47,500 nucleotides of DNA from Flavihumibacter stibioxidans (GTDB taxonomy: Bacteria > Bacteroidota > Bacteroidia > Chitinophagales > Chitinophagaceae): assembly GCF_014332695.1 (NCBI RefSeq), contig NZ_MBUA01000032.1:1-47500 (forward strand). The letters are read 5' to 3'. Below the pieces are notes generated by a model that had not been told where the DNA came from, did not search any database, and saw only the letters and a list, made by a program, of their open reading frames with translations. Of the stretch, positions 1 to 9,004 are shown in pieces (position 1 is the first letter of the stretch; every line of letters begins with the position of its first letter). The position numbers were made by a program, and so were the translations under genes.

Positions 1-2
1 AC

Positions 3-2279
3 ACGATCAGTGCTCCGACGGTAACGCTTCCTGCTGATGGTGGATCTACGGTTGCGTGTGTGGTGGATGCGGTAACTCCGACAGCACCGATCGTTACTGA
101 CAACTGTGGTCGTCCGATTACGCCGACTATGACAGTTGGCGCTGATCCTGTCTGTACTGGTACTAAAGTGTACACGTTCACTTACACCGATTGTAACAAT
201 GTTGATTATACCTGGACCTACACTTACACGATCAGTGCTCCGACGGTAACGCTTCCTGCTGATGGTGGATCTACGGTTGCTTGTGTAGCTGATGCGGTGG
301 TTCCTGTTCCCCCTGTTGTGACAGATAATTGCGGACGTACGCTTGTGCCATCTGCTCCCGTGGTAAGTGCTGATCCTGCTTGTATCGGTACTAAAGTGTA
401 CACCTTCACTTATACCGATTGTAACAATGTTGATTATACCTGGACCTACACTTACACGATCAGTGCTCCGACGGTAACGCTGCCTGCTGATGGTGGATCT
501 ACGGTTGCGTGTGTGGCTGATGCGGTAACTCCGACAGCACCGACAGTAACGGACAACTGTGGTCGTCCGATTACACCGACCATGACAGCTGGTGCTGATC
601 CTGCCTGCGCCGGTACTAAAGTGTACACCTTCACTTACACCGATTGTAACAATGTCGATTATACCTGGACCTACACTTACACGATCAGTGCTCCGACGGT
701 AACGCTTCCTGCTGATGGTGGATCTACGGTTGCTTGTGTGGCTGATGCGGTAACTCCGACAGCACCGACAGTTACTGACAACTGTGGTCGTCCGATTACG
801 CCGACCATGACAGTTGGCAATGACCCCGCCTGTACTGGTACTAAAGTGTACACGTTCACTTATACTGATTGTAACAATGTTGATTATACCTGGACCTACA
901 CTTACACCATCAGTGCTCCGACGGTAACGCTTCCTGCTGATGGTGCTTCAGTGGTTGCGTGTGTGGCTGATGCGGTGGTTCCTGTTCCCCCTGTTGTGAC
1001 AGATAATTGCGGGCGTACGCTTGTCCCATCTGCTCCTGTGGTAAGTACAGATCCTTCCTGTGGAGGAACGAAGACCTATGAGTTTACTTACACGGATTGT
1101 TCCGGGGCCAGCCAGACCTGGGTGTATACCTATACCTTCCCTGTACCAGAATTTACCTTACCGGCAAATGGTTCGGCGATTATTAATTGTCTGTCTGAAA
1201 TTATGCTGCCTGTTGCACCTTTAGTTCTCGATGCCTGTGGCGAACCGATTACCCCTGTTATGACAGAAAGTCCGGATCCGGTGTGTGCAGGGGAAAAAAT
1301 ATACTCGTTTACCTATTCAAATTGTGCAGGGCAACCAGCGATTTGGACTTTCATTTATTCTATTAATCCACCAACTGTCGTACTACCTGCTAATGCATCC
1401 TCAACAGTTTCGTGCGTGACTGATGCCATAATGCCTATTCCTCCCGCAGTTACTGATAATTGTGGTCGTAATATTATCCCTGTTGTCTCTGTAGGTGATG
1501 CCCCCGAATGTTCCGGTGAGAAAATATATACATTTACATATACAGATTGTGCTGATCAAACATATGTTTGGATATATACTTATTTTATCAGTATACCTGC
1601 ATTTACCATTCCGGATAATGGTTTCTCAACTGTTTCATGTATTGCTGATGCTGCTGAGCCTACACCTCCTGTAGTTTCAGATAACTGCGGTCGTCCGATA
1701 ACGCCGACCATGACAGAAGGAGGAAATCCGGCCTGTACTGGTACAAAAGTGTACACATTCAGCTATACTGATTGTAATGGGGTAACCAGGGATTGGGTGT
1801 ATACTTACACAATTGATCAGCCTTCGTTTGAGTTGCCAGCCAATGATGGTTTAGTTGTTCCTTGTGTTGCAGCTGCTGTTGAACCAACGCCTCCGGTGGT
1901 TACAGATAATTGTGGTCGGATAATTACACCTTCTCTTGTAATAAGTGCTGATCCGGTATGTTCTGGAGAAAAAACTTATACCTATTCGTATACAGATTGT
2001 TCTGGTAGCAGTAAAGTATGGATATATACCTATACCATCAGTACTCCGATAGTGGTTATGCCGGAAAATGCTTCCACAACAATTTCAAGTTTGTCTGAGG
2101 CTCAGGTTCTGCCAGTTCCTCCTGTGGTATTGGATAATTGTAATCGTTCATTGGATATTGCAGGCCCAACCATCAGTGCAGATCCGGTTTGTAATGGAAC
2201 AAAAGTTTATACCTGGATTTATACCGACTGTTCCGGTGACACTTATGAATGGACATATACCTATAATCTTGTTTCCGAA
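3..2279 (+). repeat. Tandem 225-228 bp coding repeats (HYR-like, four Cys per unit)
   Basis: Ten units. Starts of the first copies fall at about 3, 228, 456, 681 and 906, so the period is 225 bp with one 228-bp unit. The first five copies are almost identical in DNA; those after about 1080 are clearly diverged in DNA while keeping the protein pattern (DNCGR, TYTDC, WxYTYT). The last unit has lost its first Cys (TTISSLSE). Confidence 0.9.
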
Positions 2280-5200
2280 ATCATTGCGATCACCCCGACC
2301 ATAACCAACACCACCTGTACGGGCTCAACCGGCGCTGTAGAGATCAATGTTACCGGTGGTACTGCACCATATACCTACGAATGGAACACCGGCGCCACCA
2401 CCAAGGACCTCAGCAACCTTGCTACCGGAACTTACACCGTAACGGTAACTGATGCCAATGGTTGTACCGCTACCCTGGATGTACCGGTAGCCACAGATGA
2501 TGTTACCCTGACGATCACGGAACTGATCACTGCTGCGATCTGTACTGCCGAGAACGGTGCGATTGATGTAAGTGTAACCGGTGGCACTGCACCATACACC
2601 TACAGCTGGAACACCGGTTCAACTGACGAAGACCTGACCAATCTTGCTCCGGGCAGCTACACGGTGACGATCACTGATGCCAATGGTTGTACGGCAGAGA
2701 AGACAATAGAAGTAACCCAGGACATCCAAACCCTGACGATCACCCCGACCATAACCAACACCACCTGTACGGGCTCAACCGGCGCTGTAGAGATCAATGT
2801 TACCGGTGGTACTGCACCATATACCTACGAATGGAACACCGGCGCCACCACCAAAGACCTCAGCAACCTTGCTACCGGAACTTACACCGTAACGGTGACT
2901 GATGCCAATGGTTGTACCGCTACCCTGGATGTACCGGTAGCCACAGATGATGTTACCCTGACGATCACGGAACTGATCACTGCTGCGATCTGTACTGCTG
3001 AGAACGGTGCGATTGATGTGAGTGTAACCGGTGGCACTGCACCATACACCTACAGCTGGAACACCGGTTCAACTGACGAAGACCTGACCAATCTTGCTCC
3101 GGGCAGCTACACGGTGACGATCACTGATGCCAATGGTTGTACGGCAGAGAAGACAATAGAAGTAACCCAGGACATCCAAACCCTGACGATCACCCCGACC
3201 ATAACCAACACCACCTGTACGGGCTCAACCGGCGCTGTAGAGATCAATGTTACCGGTGGTACTGCACCATATACCTACGAATGGAATACCGGCGCCACCA
3301 CCAAAGACCTCAGCAACCTTGCTACCGGAACTTACACCGTAACGGTGACTGATGCCAATGGTTGTACCGCTACCCTGGATGTACCGGTAGCCACAGATGA
3401 TGTTACCCTGACGATCACGGAACTGATCACTGCTGCGATCTGTACTGCTGAGAACGGTGCGATTGATGTAAGTGTAACCGGTGGCACTGCACCATACACC
3501 TACAGCTGGAACACCGGTTCCACCGATGAAGACCTGACCAATCTTGCTCCGGGCAGCTATACGGTGACGATCACTGATGCCAACGGTTGTACGGCAGAGA
3601 AGACAATAGCAGTAACCCAGGACATCCAAACCCTGACGATCACCCCGACCATAACCAACACCACCTGTACGGGCTCAACCGGTGCTGTAGAGATCAATGT
3701 TACCGGTGGTACTGCACCATATACCTACGAATGGAATACCGGCGCCACCACTAAAGACCTCAGCAACCTTGCTACCGGAACTTACACCGTAACGGTGACC
3801 GATGCCAATGGTTGTACCGCTACCCTGGATGTACCGGTAGCCACAGATGATGTTACCCTGACGATCACGGAACTGATCACTGCTGCGATCTGTACTGCTG
3901 AGAACGGTTCGATTGACCTGAGCGTTGAAGGCGGTACTGCACCATACACCTACAGCTGGAACACCGGTTCAACTGATGAAGATCTGACCAATCTTGCTCC
4001 GGGCAGCTACACGGTGACGATCACTGATGCCAACGGTTGTACGGCAGAGAAGACAATCGAAGTAACCCAGGACATCCAAACCCTGACCATCACCCCAACC
4101 GTAACCAACACCACCTGTACGGGCTCAACCGGTGCTGTAGAGATCAATGTTACCGGCGGTACTGCACCATATACCTACGAATGGAACACCGGTGCCACCA
4201 CCAAGGACCTCAGCAACCTTGCTACGGGAACCTATACTGTAACTGTAACCGATGCCAATGGTTGTACCGCTCAACTAAATATAACAGTGGGACAAAACAT
4301 CTCTGTTATTGACCTGAATCTTTCCGCTCCTGATATCACCTGCGATAAAACAACTGGTACCATCACAGTCACTGCACAGAATGGTACTGCACCTTATTCC
4401 TACAGCATTGATGGTGGTGTCACCTATCAAAGCAGCAATCTGTTTAATGACCTGGATGCCGGTAACTACACCATCCACGTCAAGGACGCCAATAATTGTA
4501 CAGCACAGGCAGATGTTGAACTTGGTAAAGAGTTTTGCTGTACGGTAACACTGAGTGCAAATGCACCGGTGATCGCTTGCGACCAGTCCAGCGGAACCAT
4601 AACCGCAACGGCATCCCTGGGATTCACTCCTTATCAGTTTAGTATCGACGGAGGTGTAACTTACCAGAACTCAAATACATTCACCAACCTCCCTGCTGGA
4701 ACATATACCGTTCAGGTGAAAGATGCAAAAGATTGTATCGCACAAACTTCGGTTACGATAGATCAACTGATCGCACCTGTAATGCTTGTTACAAATCCTG
4801 CAGCAGTTTGCGCACCGGCTACAGTTGATATTACCAATCCGGCTGTTACTGCCGGAAGTGATGTTAACCTGTCCTATACTTACTGGACTAATGCAGCTGC
4901 TACATCATCCTTGCTGAATCCATCGGCAGTTTCCGGAGGAACCTATTATATCCGTGGCGCCGCTGCCAATGGCTGCTTTGTAGTTCTTCCTGTTACAGTT
5001 ACCGTAAATACATTACCAATTCTGGTTACTGTTGACCAGCGTGTCTGTGCACCCGGAACAGTGGATCTGACAACCCCTGCAGTCACTGCAGGAAGCGATG
5101 CCAACCTGAGCCTGACTTACTGGATGGATGCCAATGCTACCCAGCCGATGAATAATCCGACCAGGGCAGGCTCCGGTACCTATTATATTAAAGCTGTAAA

Positions 5201-7247
5201 TACAAATGATTGCGAAATCATTAAGCCGGTAACAGTTACCGTGATGGCTTTACCGGTACTTATTACCAGTAATCAGTCGGTTTGTGCACCTGCAACAGTA
5301 GATTTAACCAGCCAGGCCGTGACCGCAGGAAGCGATGCCAACCTGAACCTGACTTACTGGATGGATGCCAATGCTACCCAGCCGATGAATAACCCGGCCA
5401 GGGCAGGCTCCGGTACATATTATATCAAGGCCACGGCTGCCTCAGGATGTTACGTGATCAAATCCGTGGATGTTACAATCCTTCCATTGCCAACCCTGGT
5501 GACTATTGACCAAACGGTTTGTGCACCCGCAACGGTAGATTTAACCAGCCAGGCAGTTACAGCAGGAAGTGATGCCAACCTGGTGTTTACTTACTGGACA
5601 GACCAGAACGCAACCCGTTCCCTGAATAATCCATCAAGTGTTAATACTGGTACTTATTATATCAGGGCAGAAGCTTCTACTGGTTGTGCCGTTATCAGGC
5701 AGGTGAGCGTTACCGTTATACCATTGCCAGACCTGGTTACCAATAACCAGACTGTGTGCGCCCCTGCCACTGTGGATCTCACCAATCCGGCTGTTACCAA
5801 TGGCAGCGAAAGCGGACTGAATCTGACTTACTGGGCTGATCAGTCTGCAACCCAGCCGTTGAATAATCCTTCCAGCGTAAGTTCCGGTACTTATTATATC
5901 AGGGCAATTGCTGCCACAGGTTGTGAAATCATCAGGTCTGTTGTAGTAACTGTTAATCCGCAGCCGAACCTGGTCATCAATGATCCTGCCCCTGTCTGCG
6001 CCCCAGGAAACATAAACCTGACCGCCGCTTCAGTTACTTCCGGTAGTGATGCCAACCTGACTTTGAGTTACTGGAGAGATATCAATGCTACCCAAACATT
6101 GAACAACGCAAACAGCGTGACTCAATCCGGCACCTACTATATCAGGGCGATTAATTCCTTCGGCTGTAGCATTGTTCGACCTGTAAACATAACCGTATGG
6201 GCTACCCCAGCATTGCAGGTGACCAATCCGCCTGCAGTATGTACCCCGTCCACTGTTGATATTACCTCACCTGCTATCACGACTGGCAGTGATGCCAGCC
6301 TTTCTCTGAGTTACTGGATGAATGCCAATGCTACCAATCCGTTGAATAATCCGAATGCCATCAGCCAGTCCGGCACCTATTTTATCAGGGCTGTGAATGG
6401 CAATGGTTGTATTACGATAAAACCCGTTACAGTTACTGTGAACGCACTGCCTGAAATAAGTGTCGACGCTCCGGATTCCCTCTGTCTTGGTTTGAGTACC
6501 AACCTGGTCATTCGATTCAAGGGACAGGCTCCATTCTCGTTTACTTATTCCGATGGCAGTCAGACGCATAGTGTGAACAATATCAACAGTGATGTGTACA
6601 GATTGAATATTAAACCTACTGCCACCACAACTTATACCATGCTCTCTGCGACAGACAGGAACTGTACAAACACCGTTCAGGGAATTGCCCACACAGTTTG
6701 GATCACCTTGCCGATAGATGGTAAAAACCTGCCGCCTGTATTCACCACTTCCAATACGCCTACCCAGTTGCAGGGAAGGAATATTGGCGACAACTATAAC
6801 ATGTTCAACTGGTTCCCGCCAAGAGGCCTCAGCCGCTACAATATCATCGATCCAGTATTCAACTACGACAAACGAACTGAATACAAAATCGAAATGCGTT
6901 CCGAAGCCGGTTGTGTTACGGTAGATACCATGCGGGTTGAAATTATAAACAGCACTGAGCCAGGTGCCAGGCCCACACTGCATGTACCAACTGTTTGGAC
7001 CCCTAACGGTGATGGCAGGAATGACCTCCTGTTCCCATTCACTATCAATGTCAGGGAACTCAGGCACTTCAGGGTGTTCAACCGCTGGGGTGAACTGGTG
7101 TACGAAACAAAAACCATCGGGCAGGGATGGAACGGATATTATAAAGGAGCAATTCAACCAATCGATACATATACCTGGACGGCCGAAGCTGTTGGCATTA
7201 ATGGAGAAATATTTAAAGTGACCGGACTGGTAGCATTGATGCGATAA
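3..7247 (+). CDS. Giant repeat-built surface adhesin with T9SS-type C-terminal sorting domain (5' end outside window)
   Basis: The frame is open from the first bases of the window, so the N-terminus and signal peptide lie upstream; about 2,414 residues are visible. Three repeat classes follow one another. First come ten (the first cut by the window edge) HYR-like units of 75-76 residues, each with four conserved Cys. Next are nine SprB-like units (core GGTAPYTYxW, GTYTVTVTDANGC) plus two diverged ones, then seven Ig-like units of about 80 residues (VCAPATVDLT ... LTYW ... GTYYIRA). After one more Ig-like segment, the last ~90 residues carry VPTVWTPNGDGRND, FRVFNRWGELVYE and GWNG. These match the gliding motility-associated C-terminal (CHU_C, type B sorting) domain that directs proteins through the type IX secretion system. 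A PorP/SprF gene starts 10 bp downstream, the usual partner in such pairs. A role in adhesion or gliding is inferred; ligand unknown. Confidence 0.9.
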   Translation, partial: TISAPTVTLPADGGSTVACVVDAVTPTAPIVTDNCGRPITPTMTVGADPVCTGTKVYTFTYTDCNNVDYTWTYTYTISAPTVTLPADGGSTVACVADAVVPVPPVVTDNCGRTLVPSAPVVSADPACIGTKVYTFTYTDCNNVDYTWTYTYTISAPTVTLPADGGSTVACVADAVTPTAPTVTDNCGRPITPTMTAGADPACAGTKVYTFTYTDCNNVDYTWTYTYTISAPTVTLPADGGSTVACVADAVTPTAPTVTDNCGRPITPTMTVGNDPACTGTKVYTFTYTDCNNVDYTWTYTYTISAPTVTLPADGASVVACVADAVVPVPPVVTDNCGRTLVPSAPVVSTDPSCGGTKTYEFTYTDCSGASQTWVYTYTFPVPEFTLPANGSAIINCLSEIMLPVAPLVLDACGEPITPVMTESPDPVCAGEKIYSFTYSNCAGQPAIWTFIYSINPPTVVLPANASSTVSCVTDAIMPIPPAVTDNCGRNIIPVVSVGDAPECSGEKIYTFTYTDCADQTYVWIYTYFISIPAFTIPDNGFSTVSCIADAAEPTPPVVSDNCGRPITPTMTEGGNPACTGTKVYTFSYTDCNGVTRDWVYTYTIDQPSFELPANDGLVVPCVAAAVEPTPPVVTDNCGRIITPSLVISADPVCSGEKTYTYSYTDCSGSSKVWIYTYTISTPIVVMPENASTTISSLSEAQVLPVPPVVLDNCNRSLDIAGPTISADPVCNGTKVYTWIYTDCSGDTYEWTYTYNLVSEIIAITPTITNTTCTGSTGAVEINVTGGTAPYTYEWNTGATTKDLSNLATGTYTVTVTDANGCTATLDVPVATDDVTLTITELITAAICTAENGAIDVSVTGGTAPYTYSWNTGSTDEDLTNLAPGSYTVTITDANGCTAEKTIEVTQDIQTLTITPTITNTTCTGSTGAVEINVTGGTAPYTYEWNTGATTKDLSNLATGTYTVTVTDANGCTATLDVPVATDDVTLTITELITAAICTAENGAIDVSVTGGTAPYTYSWNTGSTDEDLTNLAPGSYTVTITDANGCTAEKTIEVTQDIQTLTITPTITNTTCTGSTGAVEINVTGGTAPYTYEWNTGATTKDLSNLATGTYTVTVTDANGCTATLDVPVATDDVTLTITELITAAICTAENGAIDVSVTGGTAPYTYSWNTGSTDEDLTNLAPGSYTVTITDANGCTAEKTIAVTQDIQTLTITPTITNTTCTGSTGAVEINVTGGTAPYTYEWNTGATTKDLSNLATGTYTVTVTDANGCTATLDVPVATDDVTLTITELITAAICTAENGSIDLSVEGGTAPYTYSWNTGSTDEDLTNLAPGSYTVTITDANGCTAEKTIEVTQDIQTLTITPTVTNTTCTGSTGAVEINVTGGTAPYTYEWNTGATTKDLSNLATGTYTVTVTDANGCTAQLNITVGQNISVIDLNLSAPDITCDKTTGTITVTAQNGTAPYSYSIDGGVTYQSSNLFNDLDAGNYTIHVKDANNCTAQADVELGKEFCCTVTLSANAPVIACDQSSGTITATASLGFTPYQFSIDGGVTYQNSNTFTNLPAGTYTVQVKDAKDCIAQTSVTIDQLIAPVMLVTNPAAVCAPATVDITNPAVTAGSDVNLSYTYWTNAAATSSLLNPSAVSGGTYYIRGAAANGCFVVLPVTVTVNTLPILVTVDQRVCAPGTVDLTTPAVTAGSDANLSLTYWMDANATQPMNNPTRAGSGTYYIKAVNTNDCEIIKPVTVTVMALPVLITSNQSVCAPATVDLTSQAVTAGSDANLNLTYWMDANATQPMNNPARAGSGTYYIKATAASGCYVIKSVDVTILPLPTLVTIDQTVCAPATVDLTSQAVTAGSDANLVFTYWTDQNATRSLNNPSSVNTGTYYIRAEASTGCAVIRQVSVTVIPLPDLVTNNQTVCAPATVDLTNPAVTNGSESGLNLTYWADQSATQPLNNPSSVSSGTYYIRAIAATGCEIIRSVVVTVNPQPNLVINDPAPVCAPGNINLTAASVTSGSDANLTLSYWRDINATQTLNNANSVTQSGTYYIRAINSFGCSIVRPVNITVWATPALQVTNPPAVCTPSTVDITSPAITTGSDASLSLSYWMNANATNPLNNPNAISQSGTYFIRAVNGNGCITIKPVTVTVNALPEISVDAPDSLCLGLSTNLVIRFKGQAPFSFTYSDGSQTHSVNNINSDVYRLNIKPTATTTYTMLSATDRNCTNTVQGIAHTVWITLPIDGKNLPPVFTTSNTPTQLQGRNIGDNYNMFNWFPPRGLSRYNIIDPVFNYDKRTEYKIEMRSEAGCVTVDTMRVEIINSTEPGARPTLHVPTVWTPNGDGRNDLLFPFTINVRELRHFRVFNRWGELVYETKTIGQGWNGYYKGAIQPIDTYTWTAEAVGINGEIFKVTGLVALMR
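2284..4290 (+). repeat. Tandem 450-bp coding repeats (paired SprB-like domains)
   Basis: An exact 450-bp period starts near 2281, 2731, 3181 and 3631, with a half unit from 4081. Each unit encodes two different SprB-like domains (A: ITPTITNTTCTGSTGAVEIN; B: ITELITAAICTAENGAIDV). Copies differ by only a few bases per unit, mostly silent. This points to recent amplification or gene conversion. Confidence 0.93.
4773..6453 (+). repeat. Seven ~240-bp Ig-like coding repeats
   Basis: Seven units of about 80 residues share VCAP(A/G)TVDLT, AVTAGSDANL, LTYWxDxNAT, LNNP and GTYYIRA, with one Cys near the start and one near the end. DNA similarity between copies is moderate, much lower than in the 450-bp block, so this block looks older. 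Confidence 0.85.
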
Positions 7248-7257
7248 AATATTGCGT

Positions 7258-8349
7258 ATGAAAACATCTGTACAATTATTTACTTTACTTCTGGACCTCC
7301 TGCGGTTTGCCAGGCAGTCGGGAAATACTGTATTGCATGCGGGTCATGTCAGATCTGTACTTGTTTTTGTTTCAATTACAACAGCTTGTCAGCTTAAGGC
7401 CCAGGATCCGAACTTCTCGCAATTCTGGGCTTCCCCGCTGAATGTTAATCCGGCACTCACCGCCAATATCAACGGCGATTGGCGCACGATCATGAATTTC
7501 AGGAACCAGTGGATAGGACCTACGGCTCCTTATATGACGGGAACCATTTCTTTTGATTCAAAAATTTTGCAGGGCAGGCTGTCTGAAGGTCAGCGTTTTG
7601 GCGCTGGTGGCATGCTGATGTATGATAAGACCATGAGCGGAGTGTTGAAGAGTACCTACGGATCTGCGAATGTGTCCTATAATATCCTGGTAGCAGAAGG
7701 ATTGGGCCGTCATTATGTAGGTGCCGGAGTCGGACTAATCTATGGGCACAAAAGGATGGACTGGTCCCGCGCTACATTTGGCGAACAATACAATGGCCGC
7801 GGATTTGACGTTAACATGCCTTCCGGTGAATCAGCCTTGTCAAACATGAAACCTTATTTGTCTGGTAGTGTAGGGCTTACTTATTCCTACCAGAATGATA
7901 TCGCCAATTTCGATTTCGGTATGTCCGCCTTTCATGTTAACAGGCCCCGGCAAACCTTCCTTAAGGATGAAAAGGAGCGGCTTGCCACACGTTATGTGGT
8001 ACATGCGAATTATGAAAGAAACCTGAGCGAGTCTGTTGTGCTGACCACAAATGGTATTTACCAGCGCCAGACTACTGCCAGCTATTTTTCAGTAGGAGGG
8101 GGACTTGGTTATATACTGGATGAAGAGTTCAACACCAGCCTGAGTGCAGGTGTATGGTACTGGTCCAAAAATGCCATAGTGCCTTACGTTGGCGCAACGT
8201 ATAAGAACCTGCAACTGGGTTTTAGTTATGATGTGCTCATATCAAAACTGAAGGATTCTCCTGGCATAAGAAGTACATGGGAAGTGTCTGTTATCTTCCG
8301 CGACCTGAAGGAACTTACAGGTGTCATTTACTGCCCGCCATGGAAGTAA
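7258..8349 (+). CDS. PorP/SprF family type IX secretion system membrane protein
   Basis: 363 residues. The mature part begins with AQDPNFSQFWASPLNVNPALT and continues with RNQWIG and many alternating hydrophobic strands, the pattern of the PorP/SprF family of outer-membrane beta-barrel proteins that anchor or help export T9SS type B cargo. The ATG at 7258 was preferred to a TTG two codons upstream. Even so, the N-terminus is unusually long (about 45 residues) before the probable signal-peptide end at CQLKAQ. A TTG at 7333 would give a normal signal peptide, so the start is uncertain. It lies 10 bp after the adhesin stop, in the same direction, as in sprB-sprF type pairs. The two products very probably work together at the cell surface (inference from family and context). 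Confidence 0.88.
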   Translation: MKTSVQLFTLLLDLLRFARQSGNTVLHAGHVRSVLVFVSITTACQLKAQDPNFSQFWASPLNVNPALTANINGDWRTIMNFRNQWIGPTAPYMTGTISFDSKILQGRLSEGQRFGAGGMLMYDKTMSGVLKSTYGSANVSYNILVAEGLGRHYVGAGVGLIYGHKRMDWSRATFGEQYNGRGFDVNMPSGESALSNMKPYLSGSVGLTYSYQNDIANFDFGMSAFHVNRPRQTFLKDEKERLATRYVVHANYERNLSESVVLTTNGIYQRQTTASYFSVGGGLGYILDEEFNTSLSAGVWYWSKNAIVPYVGATYKNLQLGFSYDVLISKLKDSPGIRSTWEVSVIFRDLKELTGVIYCPPWK

Positions 8350-8365
8350 CCAGCTGGGCTAAAAA

Positions 8366-8878
8366 TCAGTCGCATCTTTTTTCAAGTACTAAAAATTCCA
8401 GGTCCTGGCTTGGTTCACCATAACCGGCCTTATAAGGGAACTGTTCTCGAACACCTGTGTCATGGTAACCGTGCCGCTTGTACCATTCCACCAATTCCTT
8501 CCGGATACTGATCACAGTCATGCGAATCGAACTCTTGCCCAATCTCTTCGCCTGCGATTCAGCTTCCTGTAAAAGTTTTTTACCGGTACCCCTTCCCTGA
8601 AGTTCCGGGGATACAGTAAGCAAACCCAGATACAGATAATATTCATATTCCTTCAGGTAAACACAGGCTGTAATCTGACCACCTTCGGTGTATTTAAGTA
8701 TCATGGAATCCGGTGAGCTGATCATCTCCTCCACATCCGACTCCGTTACCCTGACACCACCTCTCAGCAGGTCAGATTCATTTGTCCATCCCTGCCTGGC
8801 AGACTCTCCCCGGTAGGCGCTGTTGACAAGTGCTGTCAGCTCCTTCAAATCTTTTAATGTTGCCTGTTCAATTGCCAT
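8366..8878 (-). CDS. GNAT family N-acetyltransferase
   Basis: 170 residues using the ATG at 8878; a TTG one codon upstream is the only alternative. The acetyl-CoA binding motif A appears as LLTVSPELQGRGTGKKLLQEAE, with the R/Q-x-x-G-x-G/A core QGRGTG. It is followed by a strand with MTVISIRKELVEWYKRHGY, a common C-terminal pattern in small GNAT enzymes. The acceptor substrate cannot be read from sequence. It ends 16 bp from the convergent PorP gene. It lies 126 bp downstream of the S9 peptidase gene on the same strand, separated by a terminator, so it is probably transcribed on its own. Confidence 0.82.
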   Translation of the reverse strand: MAIEQATLKDLKELTALVNSAYRGESARQGWTNESDLLRGGVRVTESDVEEMISSPDSMILKYTEGGQITACVYLKEYEYYLYLGLLTVSPELQGRGTGKKLLQEAESQAKRLGKSSIRMTVISIRKELVEWYKRHGYHDTGVREQFPYKAGYGEPSQDLEFLVLEKRCD

Positions 8879-8930
8879 CAACCGAAGTTATGAAATTGAC
8901 CAACGTGGATGAAATCCAGGTCATCAAGAA

Positions 8931-8962
8931 AAAAAGTGCGCCGGAACACCGGCACACTTTTT
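8931..8962 (-). terminator. Rho-independent terminator of the S9 peptidase gene
   Basis: A 14-bp stem, AAAAAGTGCGCCGG against CCGGCACACTTTTT, has one imperfect pair and a 4-nt loop. On the minus strand it is followed by a run of T. It lies about 45 bp past the S9 stop codon and before the GNAT gene. Confidence 0.75.
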
Positions 8963-9004
8963 ATATGATTTGGTTACTACCTGAATTAACCCAAACGCAA
9001 TCAA

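Noticed and set aside
224-859. Minus-strand ORFs of ~60 codons recurring in the first repeats
   Set aside because: They are antisense shadows of the repeated adhesin sequence, copied with each unit.
3-6453. Regularly spaced direct repeats that could be taken for a CRISPR or satellite array
   Set aside because: All periods (225, 450, about 240 bp) are multiples of three or keep the frame, and the repeats encode recognisable protein domains in one continuous ORF.
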